From positions 3,187,501 through 3,251,500 of the forward strand of contig NC_092183.1 in assembly GCF_043641665.1 (NCBI RefSeq): a stretch of DNA of 64,000 nucleotides, read 5' to 3'. The notes under the pieces were generated by a model that saw only the letters and a list, made by a program, of their open reading frames with translations, ran no database searches and was not told the DNA's origin. Source of the DNA: Enoplosus armatus (taxonomy: Eukaryota > Chordata > Actinopteri > Centrarchiformes > Enoplosidae). Below are positions 42,097 through 53,088 of this stretch, piece after piece. Position 1 is the stretch's first letter. Each line of letters begins with the position of its first letter. The translations under genes were made by a program, and so were the position numbers.

Positions 42097-45000
42097 GTGA
42101 ATGTCTCATTCGGAGTCTGTTCTGGCTTGTCATCAAAGGAGATACCACAACCACATTTATCAAGAGTGAGAACAATATCTGTGTGATCACTCTCCACAGG
42201 AGGGGCACTTTGTAGAGGACTCCAGTTTGTAGTTTTGTCATTCAGCGTGTTTATGTTAGTACGTTTTATTTGAATTTAGACAGATGGGCAGGCCTTGTTA
42301 AAGTAAAAGCCGTGTTCATGTAGGACATGGACTTGATGAATTACTCCCATTTATCCTGTCTTTTGTAAAATGCAATCATAAAGGGTTATATAAGCTGCTC
42401 AAACCGCAACGGCACCGGATACAACTACAAAAGACCTGTCATGCTTTGATTAGCAGAGCACAACTTCAGCCAAAAATGCATTTGACATTTCCCTCTAGAT
42501 ATTACTGCTGTCACTCATCCCGTCTCAAAAACACGGGAAGAAAGAAGATGCAAAATATATTGTATATATTAAAAAAATAACGCACAGTGATTTAGCGACA
42601 AACACTCAGTGAGCTGGTTCACTGTGTTGCTTAGTGTCACAAAGGCGCAAATATAGGGTATTGTTAGTCAACGGTTAGTCAACAATTAGTCAATTAATCC
42701 ATTAGTCAAACAACAGAAAATGTATCATTATACCTTTCTGATAATCGATTGTTTCAGATATTTTTTTGTTCCTCAAACGTGAGGATTTGCTGTTTTCTTT
42801 GTCATATATGTTAATTCACTGAACATTCTTAGGCTTTGGTTTGTTGGTCGACCAAAAACAAACAAATTAAAGGCATCACAGTGTGTTCTAAGAAATTGTA
42901 AAAGCTGTCGATAATGAAAATAACCGTTCGTTGCAGCCCTAAACTCTACAGAAGTTAGCTGTAAGCTAGCTAGCAATGGAAGCACCAACTGTGCGTGTTT
43001 GTGCTCAGTTCAGCCCCTGAAGGAAGTCATTTGCACCACCTTGAATTTGCATCGCATTGTGTCTTTGAGTCAGCGACAAAAATGCAGCCTCCTTATTCAT
43101 TTTAATGAGATCACTGTACTGGCAGAGCGCGGATCCTGACACCGAAGGCCGCGGCAAAACAAAACACAGGGTTGTTCTACAAAATCTGGCTCAACTTTTG
43201 CAGCAACGCAATGCAATATCATTCAGAATGCCTAATAACAGGAACCCTTTAATTCTACTGTTCCCCCCATCATTGTTAAAACGGGATAAAATGATCGTCT
43301 TTGTGATATCTTTATCGGCACCTGAAGCAACACCAACTCAGCCGCACTGCTATTTTCGGTCCGAACAGTCTGAGCACACAGAGCTATTACTGTACATAGC
43401 CTAACGATAACATCAATAACCCACAGGGCAGTTTTCTGCCTTACAGGGAGGTCAGAGGTCAGGATCAGCTACAGCAGTGGTCTTGGAGCTGCTAGCCAGT
43501 GTTTTGCTCTACAACAGTCTAACAAAGTCCACCAGATGAAGACTGGCTTTTCCTTCTCATTAAGCACCCCTGTGTCTGAAGAACTTCTTTTGACATCCTG
43601 CAAATTTGAAATCACAAAAAAACACCTTGACAGTAGAGAAAAATTATATGAAAACTGTGGATAACTTATGTCAGGGCCACATTTTTGGTCATATCCTTGG
43701 ACAGAAATATGGCCTGAGATATAAGATCGAGTTTGGAACTGAAACCGCCTGAGGCATCACAGCACCGCTACAGAAACTGATGCAGAGGGAGCTCCCAACA
43801 AACTAATCCCAGGGAGAAGACTGAGGATCGCTCATCTAAAATACCATTCTTTGACACTGAATGAAAAGTCAATACAACGAACCACAGAACACTAACGTAG
43901 ACCGGCAGAGAGCAGGAGAGTAAATGTCTTCTCCTAGCCACAGTGACTGATTGATTCAAAAATCTCCCGACCACATTCAGACTTTGAAACAACTTAATCT
44001 AATTCTCAGACTAAAACAGAGCCTCCTGATATTCTAGCATTTGACTGGTGGTTGGTGTGAATTTGTCTCCCGTGAACTGAACTCACATTGGCCGGCTCCT
44101 GCCGTAGAAAGTGTTGGTCTTCGCAGCTTCTGCAGCCCGTACAGCTGCTTTCTTCTCCTCAAATTCCTCCCTGCTCAGGACCGTGCCCTTGTGGCCGTGC
44201 TCCACCAGCTTACGGGCCAACTCCCTGCTCTACAAGAGAAAAGAAAAGCAGAGGAGTCAGTCAAGGAGAGGGGACACAGGGATGAAGATGTTGTCAGGTT
44301 TGAATTTTGGCAGGATAAGCTGTGAACGCTGTGATTCATTTGTTCACTGCTCTTCTTGGAGACCACTTTAAGAGTGCAACTGCTATTTCTATTATTATTA
44401 TTATTATTAAATGTCAGAGAGTAGTTGCCCTTTTCACAATTTCCCTGAGCTCAAGGTGATGTCCTTTTGCTTGTTTTGTCAAACAGTCCAAAACCTAAAA
44501 TATTCCATTTACAATGATAAAACAGAGAATGGGAGCATATCCTCAGAATATTTGGCATATTTGCGTGACAAATTATTTAAACGACTACTTTTCTGTTGAT
44601 CCACTAACTGATTAATCAAGTGGCTATAAGCATATATCCAGTTTCTGCAACATCCTGGATTTGGGTCCGGCTCAAAAATCACCATCGAGTCCTGACAAAT
44701 GAAATCTGAAATCTTGTCAGCCAGTAAGATTTAGGATTTGCTCACCAGTCTGACCTTTGGTTTCAAGTTATTTTGCTTCCCTCCCCAAAATATGGAAGTG
44801 ATAGCCAGCTCTGCAACACCACAAGCTTCTGATATAGTTTAGTGTGATTTCAATCCTACAGGTCCATTCATCTTCTAAGAGTGTGTGTGTGTGCGAGCGT
44901 ACATGTGTCAGTGCCTCTGCAGGGATTGTTAGCTACATTACTCCAATCACCGTTTGCAGACCGGCCGTCATTAAAGCCAAGCCATAAAGTCATCATCTAA

Positions 45001-47112
45001 AAACCAAATCTTGCTGTCAAATCCTGTGGCTTGTCAGATCAAAGCTTCTGCCACATGTCCTCCTACCCAAAATCCCAGCAGCCGGTCCTGCGTCCGCACC
45101 CGAGAGGAAAAGTTATATTTTCCTTCAACTTTGATGTGGCTCACCAGAAATGAGTCTCAGACATTTGCTGGTCCTAAAATTGGCCTGAAAATCATTGTCT
45201 TCCTTTTCAAGGCTCATTGAATAAATCTATTTGAATGAGCTGCTTCTTAGAGTCAGCACACCAGGACCTGGACTAATACTCCACAATACAACATCTATCC
45301 TGGCAAAATAATAAAACCTCTTTTTAAGTAAGTAAGTTTAACTTTTTTCTGAGTTTATAGTCCTAGTTTGTGACAAGTCCTAAATAACATCAATAGGTTT
45401 ATAATTAGCTGATTTATCAGAACGTGGGCCTTATCAGCCCGACTGCACTGGTGAGATGACCCGTGCTGACTGTGTCACACAGGGGTGATTGAGTTTGATA
45501 GTGATTGACTGCAGCTGATTATCAGGTCAGATATGAGTTGTTCTTCTCTGTGTGGACACAGGTGTTCAAACAAAGTGGCCGCCACAGCAGCTAGTATATC
45601 ATTAGCAAGTGTGCCATCTGCTGGTCAAAAGCAGGATTGCCCATTTCTGATGAGCAGGTTCAATTCAAGCCTCTTTAGAAAGATTTGTATGCCAGTTAGA
45701 ATAAATCCAAGACCAAAAACCTGAGGAGATCTACATCAAAGAAAATCTAAATATGATCTCTGTTGACATGAAGATGTAAATCTAAAATTTAAAGCCTGAA
45801 AAACATTGATGCTATGAATCATCCTTTTTTAATAAATCATTGCTCTTAAGGACAGAATGAGGACAACATGTTTCTGTGATAATTAAGACAATTAACTCGA
45901 CAATTAAAAGCTTTTTGTAGTCTCAATGTCTGTGGCAATGGTAATACTAGTAATTGTGGTTAGGAGTGGAGACCATATTGTCAAAGTGGGCCCAAACTAG
46001 GACTTGTGGAGAACTCTGCTAATGTGCTAAACAACAGTATCACTCACACCAATATAGGACCAGTGATTCACTTAACCTTCTTTTCTAGTCTTTTCAAAAG
46101 TCCTTTTGACAAAAGGTCCCAAGCTAATAACATTTTTTGTTGTCTCTACTGATTTGAAATTCTATGTCTGAGTAAGAAGTGACAGAAATGTCAATTAATC
46201 TACTTTGTCTCATGAAGCAAACTTTAAATTATTGGATTGGTGGTAACTGCTTGCTAAGCCTTCCACCTAGCGTGCGACCACAGACACTACACCAACTAAA
46301 CGTATCCCCATGGCAGAGCCAGCATTTGTGCAACTCCAGGTTCATTCAAGTGAAGGCGTGCTAATGAAAACTGTCGAGAAAACATCAACTATTTAATAAA
46401 ATGCGTAATTGTGTACTTTAAAATGACTAACTTGCATTTAAACTAGGTAGAGTAGCCACTGCATACGTCGTTATAAGTATAAAGAGGACCATACGCCAGA
46501 TTCCATTCCAAATGTTGGCAAGTTAGTTATTTTGCTCACCGGCAAGAAAGGCATAACTTCGTAAAACGCTCATTCACTCCATTTGATAATCTTAAGGATA
46601 CAATGTTCAATACGGCAAATACTTAACTTAGTAAACGGGAAATAAATGAATAAAGAGTCAACATAAGTCCGTAAACTACTTGCACCCGAACAACGTTAGC
46701 TAATGTTAGCTAAACCAGCTGCTGCTGCTGTCTTGAAAGCAATTGATCTGAACAAAGTGATGTTGTTTTGTTAATCACAACGGGTTGGGGGGTTTAGTGA
46801 ATGCCGAATTGAAAATGGCATCTTCGTCATTTTGAAAAGTCGGAAGTTATGTGTTAATACCGTGAATTGCTACAGATTTGCAAGGATAACCATAAAAGGA
46901 CGGCTTAGTTAATTCGGTTCTGACGTGGTGTACAAAACAGAATGAAACGTTGGCTAACGCTAAAGGGAAGGCTAAAGTCCATAGTTTGTACCAGAGTGAC
47001 TCACTTTTAAGTAATATAAATCCATCGGCGTGACTTTGGAGTCGAGATAATCTTCGTAGACTTTAAACTGTGTTAAAGAACCACGGAGACGAGCGGCTGT
47101 GGTGTCCTCCAT
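31011..47112 (-). CDS. cfap299: Cilia and flagella associated protein 299 (C4orf22 orthologue), 5' part only
   Basis: Predicted ciliary/flagellar protein with no known catalytic activity. Three exons were found: 47005-47112, 44087-44229 and 31011-31101, giving 114 residues. They join in phases 0 and 2, and all donors read GTGAGT. Recognisable conserved pieces are [11 protein letters not shown] and MDLYYL in exon 1, [12 protein letters not shown] and [10 protein letters not shown] in exon 2, and [20 protein letters not shown] and NRSGK in exon 3. From memory, the human protein is about 233 residues and reaches NRSGK near residue 113, so this is about half the protein. The remaining exons (the region around the RDRN, YIDYAHRLK and FYNWD motifs in mammals) were not seen between 1 and 31,010 and probably lie beyond the left edge. 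Introns are about 2.8 and 13.0 kb. fgf5 lies upstream on the same strand, as in tetrapods. Confidence 0.88.
31721..31736. promoter_or_regulatory. Perfect 16-bp palindrome resembling an X-box
   Basis: TGTTTCCATGGAAACA; the inner 14 bp differ from the X-box GTTGCCATGGCAAC at two symmetric positions. It lies in cfap299 intron 2, about 620 bp upstream of exon 3. A role is inference. Confidence 0.35.
34105..34215 (-). repeat. GGTTAAGGTTGGGG-family repeat, reverse, diverged
   Basis: Contains AACAACGTTGGTTTCTTTTA and ACGTAACCACGATCATCTC, the same plan as the copy at 14.5 kb but more diverged. It lies in cfap299 intron 2. Confidence 0.45.
41240..41420 (+). mobile_element. GATTAATCGAT-family repeat, partial
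   Basis: It starts near GACTGAAACTGATTAATGG and keeps the interior CAAAAATGTCAAACATTC, GTGAGGATTTACTGCTTTTC and AATATCTTTGATGTTTTGG. The 3' end is lost. Confidence 0.65.
42039..42093. repeat. (TG)n microsatellite, about 27 units
   Basis: Uninterrupted TG dinucleotides in cfap299 intron 2; the longest simple dinucleotide run in the window. Confidence 0.97.
42661..42940 (+). mobile_element. GATTAATCGAT-family repeat, near full length
   Basis: It keeps both ends: GTTAGTCAATTAATCC on the left and GTCGATAATGAAAATAACCG followed by TTCGTTGCAGCCCT on the right, with the interior GTGAGGATTTGCTGTTTTC. Its middle is diverged. Confidence 0.7.
44087..44229 (-). CDS. cfap299: cfap299 coding exon 2
   Basis: A 143-nt exon. 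The acceptor reads TTCTCTTGTAG, followed by 47 codons ([15 protein letters not shown] to [10 protein letters not shown]) and two bases of a split ATG codon before GTGAGT. The LARKLVE and [10 protein letters not shown] blocks match the family. The last dozen residues (from about KTNTF) do not resemble the mammalian linker I remember and are either lineage-specific or poorly conserved. Confidence 0.88.
44391..44409. repeat. (ATT)n microsatellite
   Basis: Six ATT units directly beside the reverse-oriented repeat at 44410. Confidence 0.9.
44410..44622 (-). mobile_element. GATTAATCGAT-family repeat, reverse orientation
   Basis: The reverse complement matches the family interior: AATGTCAGAGAGTAG, CACAATTTCCCTGAGCTCAA, CAAACAGTCCAAAACC, then CTAACTGATTAATCAAG. 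It lies in cfap299 intron 1, about 180 bp upstream of exon 2. Confidence 0.65.
47005..47112 (-). CDS. cfap299: cfap299 coding exon 1
   Basis: Encodes 36 full codons from the ATG at 47112 ([20 protein letters not shown] to MDLYYLK) and ends in phase 0 before a GTGAGT donor. The VYEDYLDS and DLYYL pieces match the N-terminus of vertebrate CFAP299. An X-box-like element and a long poly-C/poly-A tract (plus-strand view) lie just upstream. Confidence 0.9.
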
Positions 47113-47137
47113 CTTCCCGCTGTCTGTGTTGTAAAAG

Positions 47138-47151
47138 GCTGCTATGGCAAC
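47138..47151 (-). promoter_or_regulatory. X-box-like RFX site at the cfap299 start
   Basis: On the gene strand it reads GTTGCCATAGCAGC, 12 of 14 matches to the palindromic X-box GTTGCCATGGCAAC, with one perfect half-site. It lies 26 bp upstream of the cfap299 ATG. RFX factors drive many ciliary genes through X-boxes close to the start site, so the position fits the gene. Confidence 0.55.
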
Positions 47152-47216
47152 CGTCTTACCTGCGTTTCATACGGCTTGGCGGCACATCACAGGAAGCGGA
47201 AGTCAACACGTCCACG

Positions 47217-47246
47217 CCCCCCCCCCCCCCCCCAAAAAAAAAAAAA
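47217..47246. repeat. Poly-C(17) followed by poly-A(13)
   Basis: Homopolymer tracts about 105-135 bp upstream of the cfap299 ATG. On the gene strand this is T13 followed by G17. It probably falls in the promoter or a 5' UTR and is likely length-variable. Confidence 0.9.
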
Positions 47247-48774
47247 TACTCAAAACATTATTAAAATGGTAAAGAGTTGTTGTTCATTCAATGACACAAA
47301 TACATTCAGAAATAATTGATGCAGACGTTTTTTTACACTGGTCACTGCAGGTTGGCATGGTAACTGAAAACCTGTCACTGTACAGTGATATCATGCCTTA
47401 ACAATACACAAGGTGCATATCACTGGACACATTTTAACTTCCACAGACCACTGACCGCTCAGTACTTCATACAGACCATTGTTGATTCTGATGGCTTTTA
47501 CTTTTTCTAGAGATGTGTTTGCCCCCCCCCCCCCATATGTCGCAGTCACAGCAGGTTTGTGTTACCCCTTGTGGTGACAGACGGACAGATGGATGGACAG
47601 TTATAACAGTTTTGTTGTTATAGTTGTGTACTTGCCTGAATTAGTCACAGGTCAAGTCCCTGAAAGCTGCAGCAGACAACAACATCTTTCTAATTTACAT
47701 TGCATTGAGCTCCAGTGCAGTGGGGGGGGGGGTCCACCAGTTCATTTCAGATCCATGAAGAGGAGAGGTCTGCTTCAGACCTGTTTTATTTAATCTATAT
47801 ATATTTAATATTTTACAAAGTATAACACTCCCAGGTGGGGAGCCACTGCTGTAGGGGGTCAATCCAAACTTGTTTGTGCAGTGTCATTACAGTGGGTCGT
47901 CCTTGAGAAGGTAAACCTCGTAAATCATTTGAATTCAACTCATCACAGCTGGAAGAAGTCCTCTGTAGTACTGTATGTCTGTATGTACCTGATTGGGCCT
48001 AAAACTGGACTAATGTACGGGATGACAGAGTTATCCAGTCCCATGATGTCAATCCCTAAATCCTGGCAAATCTACACTATTTGGCACCTTCACTGGCTGT
48101 AAAATACAGAATAAAATGTTCTCTGCTCCATTTACAGAAATACTGTGACTCTTGGCTGTCATTATCATCTTTTACTATCATTTTGTTTAAATTTTCTCAT
48201 TCAGCATGACTTTTAACGGCCCCGCAATGACGTCCACGGAAAGTGAGGTAATGATTAAAGACTTTATTATGAATGTGCTCTAATGCAACAGCCATGTAAC
48301 TTATGGCCAATACCAGCATACGCAGACAGACAAATAAGACAAAGGGAGGTGGAGGCAGATGGCAGGCAGGCTTGGGGGGCAGAGCAGTCGAGATGTAAGT
48401 CAGTTAACAAGGGAACCTGCTCCTTCAAGATCAACTTTAAATACTGTCACGCAAGCTTCATCTCATTTCTGAGGTCACCAAGTGTTTTCTTACCTAGAAA
48501 TAAAGACCCACTTCATTATTTAACACCAGCATGAATAATAAATGCAAAAACCTCTGTTCTTATTCTGTGTTGAACAATCTTTTTCATGGTGATTCCTCTT
48601 CCTCTCGCTCCTCTTCTGACTCATGTTACCTGATGTTCTAATGAATGTTTATCAAAGGATCTTTGTCACAGTCCGATAAGAGCTCAGTTGTGTCCTCAAC
48701 AGGATTAGACAACATTCGTTAAGCAATTAAATAAACCCCTGCTCAATTCAGTACACTCATACCGCTTAATGGCG

Positions 48775-48800
48775 GCTAACGTTAGCTAACGTTAGCTAAC
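48775..48800. repeat. Tandem GTTAGCTAAC, self-complementary unit
   Basis: GCTAAC followed by two copies of the palindromic 10-mer GTTAGCTAAC. It is a common motif in fish repeats; here it lies between the two genes. Confidence 0.85.
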
Positions 48801-49423
48801 TTGGTCAGACAGACTTTATGACCCCATGGTGAGGGGAGATGACCGTCACCTCAACTCACCAAATTGGCAAATTTCTTTTAGTTTCTTCATTGTTCTTGAG
48901 TGGAGCATTGTTAAACATGGACGCAGCAGTCAGTGAGCAGGGGGAGCAGATCAGGTTCACTGTTTCACACAGAAATAAATATACTTTGATTTAGACAGAT
49001 TAGACTATTGTGACTAAACACCACAAAGAAACTGAGTGAACGCGGGTTCTCCAGGAAACGAGAAACCACGTGTAGTGGAGGTGATGTGATTCTAAGGTGT
49101 ATGACGTCTCAGGAAGTAATCACTCCTCTGTGGATTCAAGGCCCTCGATGAGCTGCTGTGGTGCTGGCCCCGTCCATTGGGCTTCTCCTAAGCCAATCAA
49201 TCTTGAGGCTTTGGGGCTGCTTACTCTTAATACCTAATCCTGAGGCAATCTATCACCATGTAAAGCACACCACACTTAATTGTGTGACTGTGAAGCCATG
49301 ATATATATATATATATATATATATACATGCTCATAATGCTTATACAATCTAAATGTAGATAGTTTGGAGACAGTCTGATGTCATGACCTTGGATTTGAAG
49401 AGCATCAGCCAACACGGTCCTGT

Positions 49424-49426
<3 letters not shown>

Positions 49427-49463
<37 letters not shown>
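49427..49463. repeat. (CA)n microsatellite
   Basis: About 18 CA units in the interval between fgf5 and cfap299. An (AT)n run lies close by at 49301-49325. Confidence 0.95.
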
Positions 49464-49465
<2 letters not shown>

Positions 49466-52400
49466 GTCTTTCATTCGGCCACTGTGATCCTGGACTCTTT
49501 CCCTGACCGATTCCTCTTTTTCGGGATTTCAAGGAGATGTGCAATACTCAGTATTCAGAGAGCAGAATGTCTCTGAATGCTCATGTCAGCAGATTTCATC
49601 ATTTGGCTTTTTACCTAATGTCATATACAACATAATACATACCAATATCCACTGATATATCTATTTTTTAATAGTCATATAACATAAAAACTCTTCTTCA
49701 TACATAAGTTTTTATAAAAAAAAAAAATTCTGGTACAAAAAATATTTCTTTGGGATGTGAATGAGGACCATAAACATGATGACGACACAGAAAATCATTA
49801 GAAAACAAACAGCATCAAGTTATCTAGTTTTTAAGGGCCCCGGAGCTTGTAGCGCTTCACTTCACCTGGCCACCTAGCCACAGTATATATATATATATAT
49901 ATATATACTTTCCACTGTATTAACCTGTGTATTAACCTTTAATAGAAGCATTTTGTTCCTTTTAGATATTCTATATGATGGTGGTCTTTTGTTGTAAGGT
50001 AAGTAATAACGTAATAATAATAACTTAATAATCTTCACCAACAAGGTTTTGTTTTCAACCTGTTTGTTTGTTAAATTGCAGGGTATCTGCAGGCTAAGTC
50101 TTAACAGAGTTGAATCAAATTTGCTGGAAAGTTAGACCATTGTCTAAGGAGCAAGGGATTCATTCTTGGTGCGAATTTTGAGTCTTGGAAGATACAAAAC
50201 TGAGACCCGAACCTGGGCCATGACAACAACAACTGCACTGCCAAATCTGAGACCCAGCCTGAGAACCGGAGCTATGTTTTTTCTTTATTCCATCCATTAC
50301 TGACAGTTAGCCCACCAAGCTAATGCAGCACATTGGATACACTCTTTCCCTATTACCACTGGGCTTTGCATATCTACTTGCAACACATGGGAGCAGATTA
50401 TTAGCACAGAGAAAGTCAGAAACATCTTAATAAATGACCAGACCTGAGTCCAGTCCAAGCATGCAGCGTCACGCAACGCTACGGCCTGAAACCTGACACA
50501 TCAGCTCCTGTTCAGTTCGGGGCAGGTACTTGCACCAATTCTAACCACATCATCACTTAGGGTTACACTGTGGAATAATAATAATAAAAAAATGTACCAT
50601 AGTACTGTGTAAAGTACATGAGGAGATCTACCATATCCATAACCCTAAACAAGCTTTTTAACTCTTGTGCATGGACACGTTTTATAGTTTTACACGTTGT
50701 TGGCAAGATGTTTGAGATTTTCAAAAACGTATGTGACATTATGTACTTGGAACATTTTCCCATTGGTCAATACACAGGTTCTGGCAGTGGAATATAATGA
50801 AAGTAGTTTGACAGATAGGCCATTTGAATTTCTTTGAATGCTTCTGCAAAATGTACCCAAAGCTCAAGTAATTCAAACAATTACATGAAAGACAATTTAT
50901 AATTCAGGCTCTTCGGCTATGTATTCTACAGCCCTGCCTTCCTCCCCAGAGATGTCCGTATGTTCCTACATGGCCATTCCACGGCTGTTTGCCATCTGAT
51001 ACACCTACAGCTTCAACCTTCCCCAAAACAAGTGACCGCTCTTTCCCGGCATCTTTATCCCTGCGGTGGCGGCGGTGCATGCTCCTCCTGGGAGGAATGC
51101 CGTGAGGTCATGACTCTGGATTTTTTCAGGGGGACAGCCGGTTGCTAAAATGATAGTTTTGATGGACAGTTTTCTCCTTGATCCCACACAGCTGTCCAGG
51201 AGGAGGGGGGAGTCTCCAGAGAACCAGTCCTCGTTTTCATGCTGATTATCACAAATCTGGTGTTAGGAAAGGGGACAGTTGGTCGGCATGAATGTTCAGG
51301 CAGGAGTTTGAAGTTTGAGAGAGGCTTTCATGTCTCCAAAGCAGCTAAAAAATATGCTGTGGAGTCAAATTAATCACATCATTTATCATTATACCAACAG
51401 GTAGAGCATATATATGTATGTATATAATTATTTTTTAGTGGTTAAAGGTGAAATCTGTGAACTATTTTTTGTTTAACTATAATGTTTTTGTTTTGTCAAT
51501 TATGTTTTGTACCTCCCTTCTGATTTTATATGTATTTAACAGAACAGAATTTTCAACTAATTGTCTTATTTTTAATTCAACCTTTAAGATGGCACTTTAA
51601 GATGCATTTCTTGTGCTATATAATGAAATAAAAGTCATTAATAAGTCACACACGACATAACTCTTCTACTTTGGTGCATAGTTTCACAACTTTAGGGACT
51701 GTACAAAAATTGTTTTTTAACTTTTTAAAAGCACAAACGCATCCCCAGCTATATTAATATCTTCTTTGGACCCTCTCCTTGAGTTAGAAACATTTTGCAA
51801 AGCCCTCCCCCTAATATCTCTACTGAAAATGAAGGTGGGAGTCACTGCTGGATGGTGACGTCCTCTTTGCTAAAGACAATGTTCAATGACTAATAATTAT
51901 AAAAGTCCACTCTTATTCTGTTTCTGAAAACTGACATATTGGTTCCTTGTTAGCTACTGGTTGATTATGATTAGGAGGGAAATAAAGGCCTGATACGAAG
52001 ACATGATTGTTGTCTTCTGTTCATGGCAAAATGCTCATTTATGACCCAAAAATATCACAAGGAATTGCGGGAATAAAATATAAATCTGGGGTGAGAAAAA
52101 ATGTAAAAGACCCTTCCCTGCTATCCCATAAAATTCAGACCATCCTTTTTGTAGCAGAAAGAAAAATACATACCACTTCCTTTTCTAGTCTGCACATACC
52201 CCCCAATCATTTTTGTACAGTCCTTTACAAACTAGGAAATGACGGAGGCCCTTATGTGGTCGGTTGAGGACATTTTCATTCAGCTAGCAAGATAGCGGAA
52301 CGACGTGGATGACTTTTCCGTCTTTGATGTATAACTCAAACATCACGTCCAGTATGTCTCACCAAGAACATGCAGAAAGTTCCGGATTTCAGCCTTAACA

Positions 52401-52716
52401 GCATCTGATTTTAAAAGACGTTATTTTCAGGTTGGGGCTCTGGGGCAAGTTCACCATGAACACAAACGATAACATAAAACAGGACTGAGCGTCATCAACT
52501 CAAGTGGAAAGACACCTCCCAACTACGATCATAGCTTCAACAAAGAACAGCTCCACAGTTGAACCTGGCAGCCCTTTGAGGTTTACACTTCATAGATACC
52601 CGGAATGCTCTGAATTTGGTAAATGACCGTTGTCAGTTTTGTGGGCACGTCTGTTACTTTTATGTCCCACGTCTGTGAACCTTGAATCCGCCAGATAGAG
52701 CCGAGCCCGGTGACAT

Positions 52717-53088
52717 CTACCCAAACCGGTACTTGGGCCAGTACTTGACTTGCGTTCGTCTCGGTGCTGTTCCTGCATGGACGTTAGCCTTCGCCACGGG
52801 AGGTTTTGGAGGCGGCGGCGGCGGGGCTTTCCTCCTCTCTTTGCTCCTGTCTGTGATGGTGAAGCCTTGTTCGCTCTTGTCGTGCAGGCTGACCCTGGGC
52901 AAGAAGTGGGTGGAGACATGCTGGGATTTGACCCGCGGGCTGGAGCCCATTTTAGCTTTCCCTCTCTTATTGAGGGCCACGAACCACTCGCGACCAGTCC
53001 GGTGGTTCCTGTGGATTACTGAGGCGTAAGTGTTGTAGCTGTTCTCCTGGAAACGTTCCCTGAACTTACAATCGTCTGTGAACCATTC
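52717..53088 (-). CDS. fgf5: fgf5 coding exon 3 with stop
   Basis: Encodes 123 residues plus TAG (stop at 52717-52719). It starts [14 protein letters not shown] after a TTTTGTAG acceptor, carries the receptor/heparin-binding region with [11 protein letters not shown] and [14 protein letters not shown], and ends in a basic proline-rich tail with a run of six prolines and the family ending KYRFG. The 3' UTR continues leftward; I did not identify a convincing poly(A) signal for it. Confidence 0.95.
   Translation of the reverse strand, partial: EWFTDDCKFRERFQENSYNTYASVIHRNHRTGREWFVALNKRGKAKMGSSPRVKSQHVSTHFLPRVSLHDKSEQGFTITDRSKERRKAPPPPPPKPPVAKANVHAGTAPRRTQVKYWPKYRFG

Larger units (their letters stand above)
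31102..44086 (-). other. cfap299 intron 2 (about 13 kb)
   Basis: Bounded by the GTGAGT donor of exon 2 and the TTTTCCAG acceptor of exon 3. It holds a palindrome at 31.7 kb, decayed repeats at 34.1, 41.2 and 42.7 kb, and the long TG run at 42.0 kb. The GC-rich part around 38.05-38.80 kb is open in several frames on both strands without protein similarity that I recognise. The stretch 40,560-40,950 looks like unique sequence and may be a conserved element. Confidence 0.7.
44230..47004 (-). other. cfap299 intron 1 (about 2.8 kb)
   Basis: Runs between the exon 1 GTGAGT donor and the exon 2 TTCTCTTGTAG acceptor. Apart from the ATT run and the reversed repeat at 44.41-44.62 kb, I see nothing specific. 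Confidence 0.8.
47247..52716. other. Interval between cfap299 and fgf5
   Basis: Contains C/G homopolymers at 47522-47534 and 47722-47732, the GTTAGCTAAC tandem, and CA and AT microsatellites at 49.3-49.9 kb. The right part is probably fgf5 3' UTR, of unknown extent. No gene is recognised. Confidence 0.6.
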
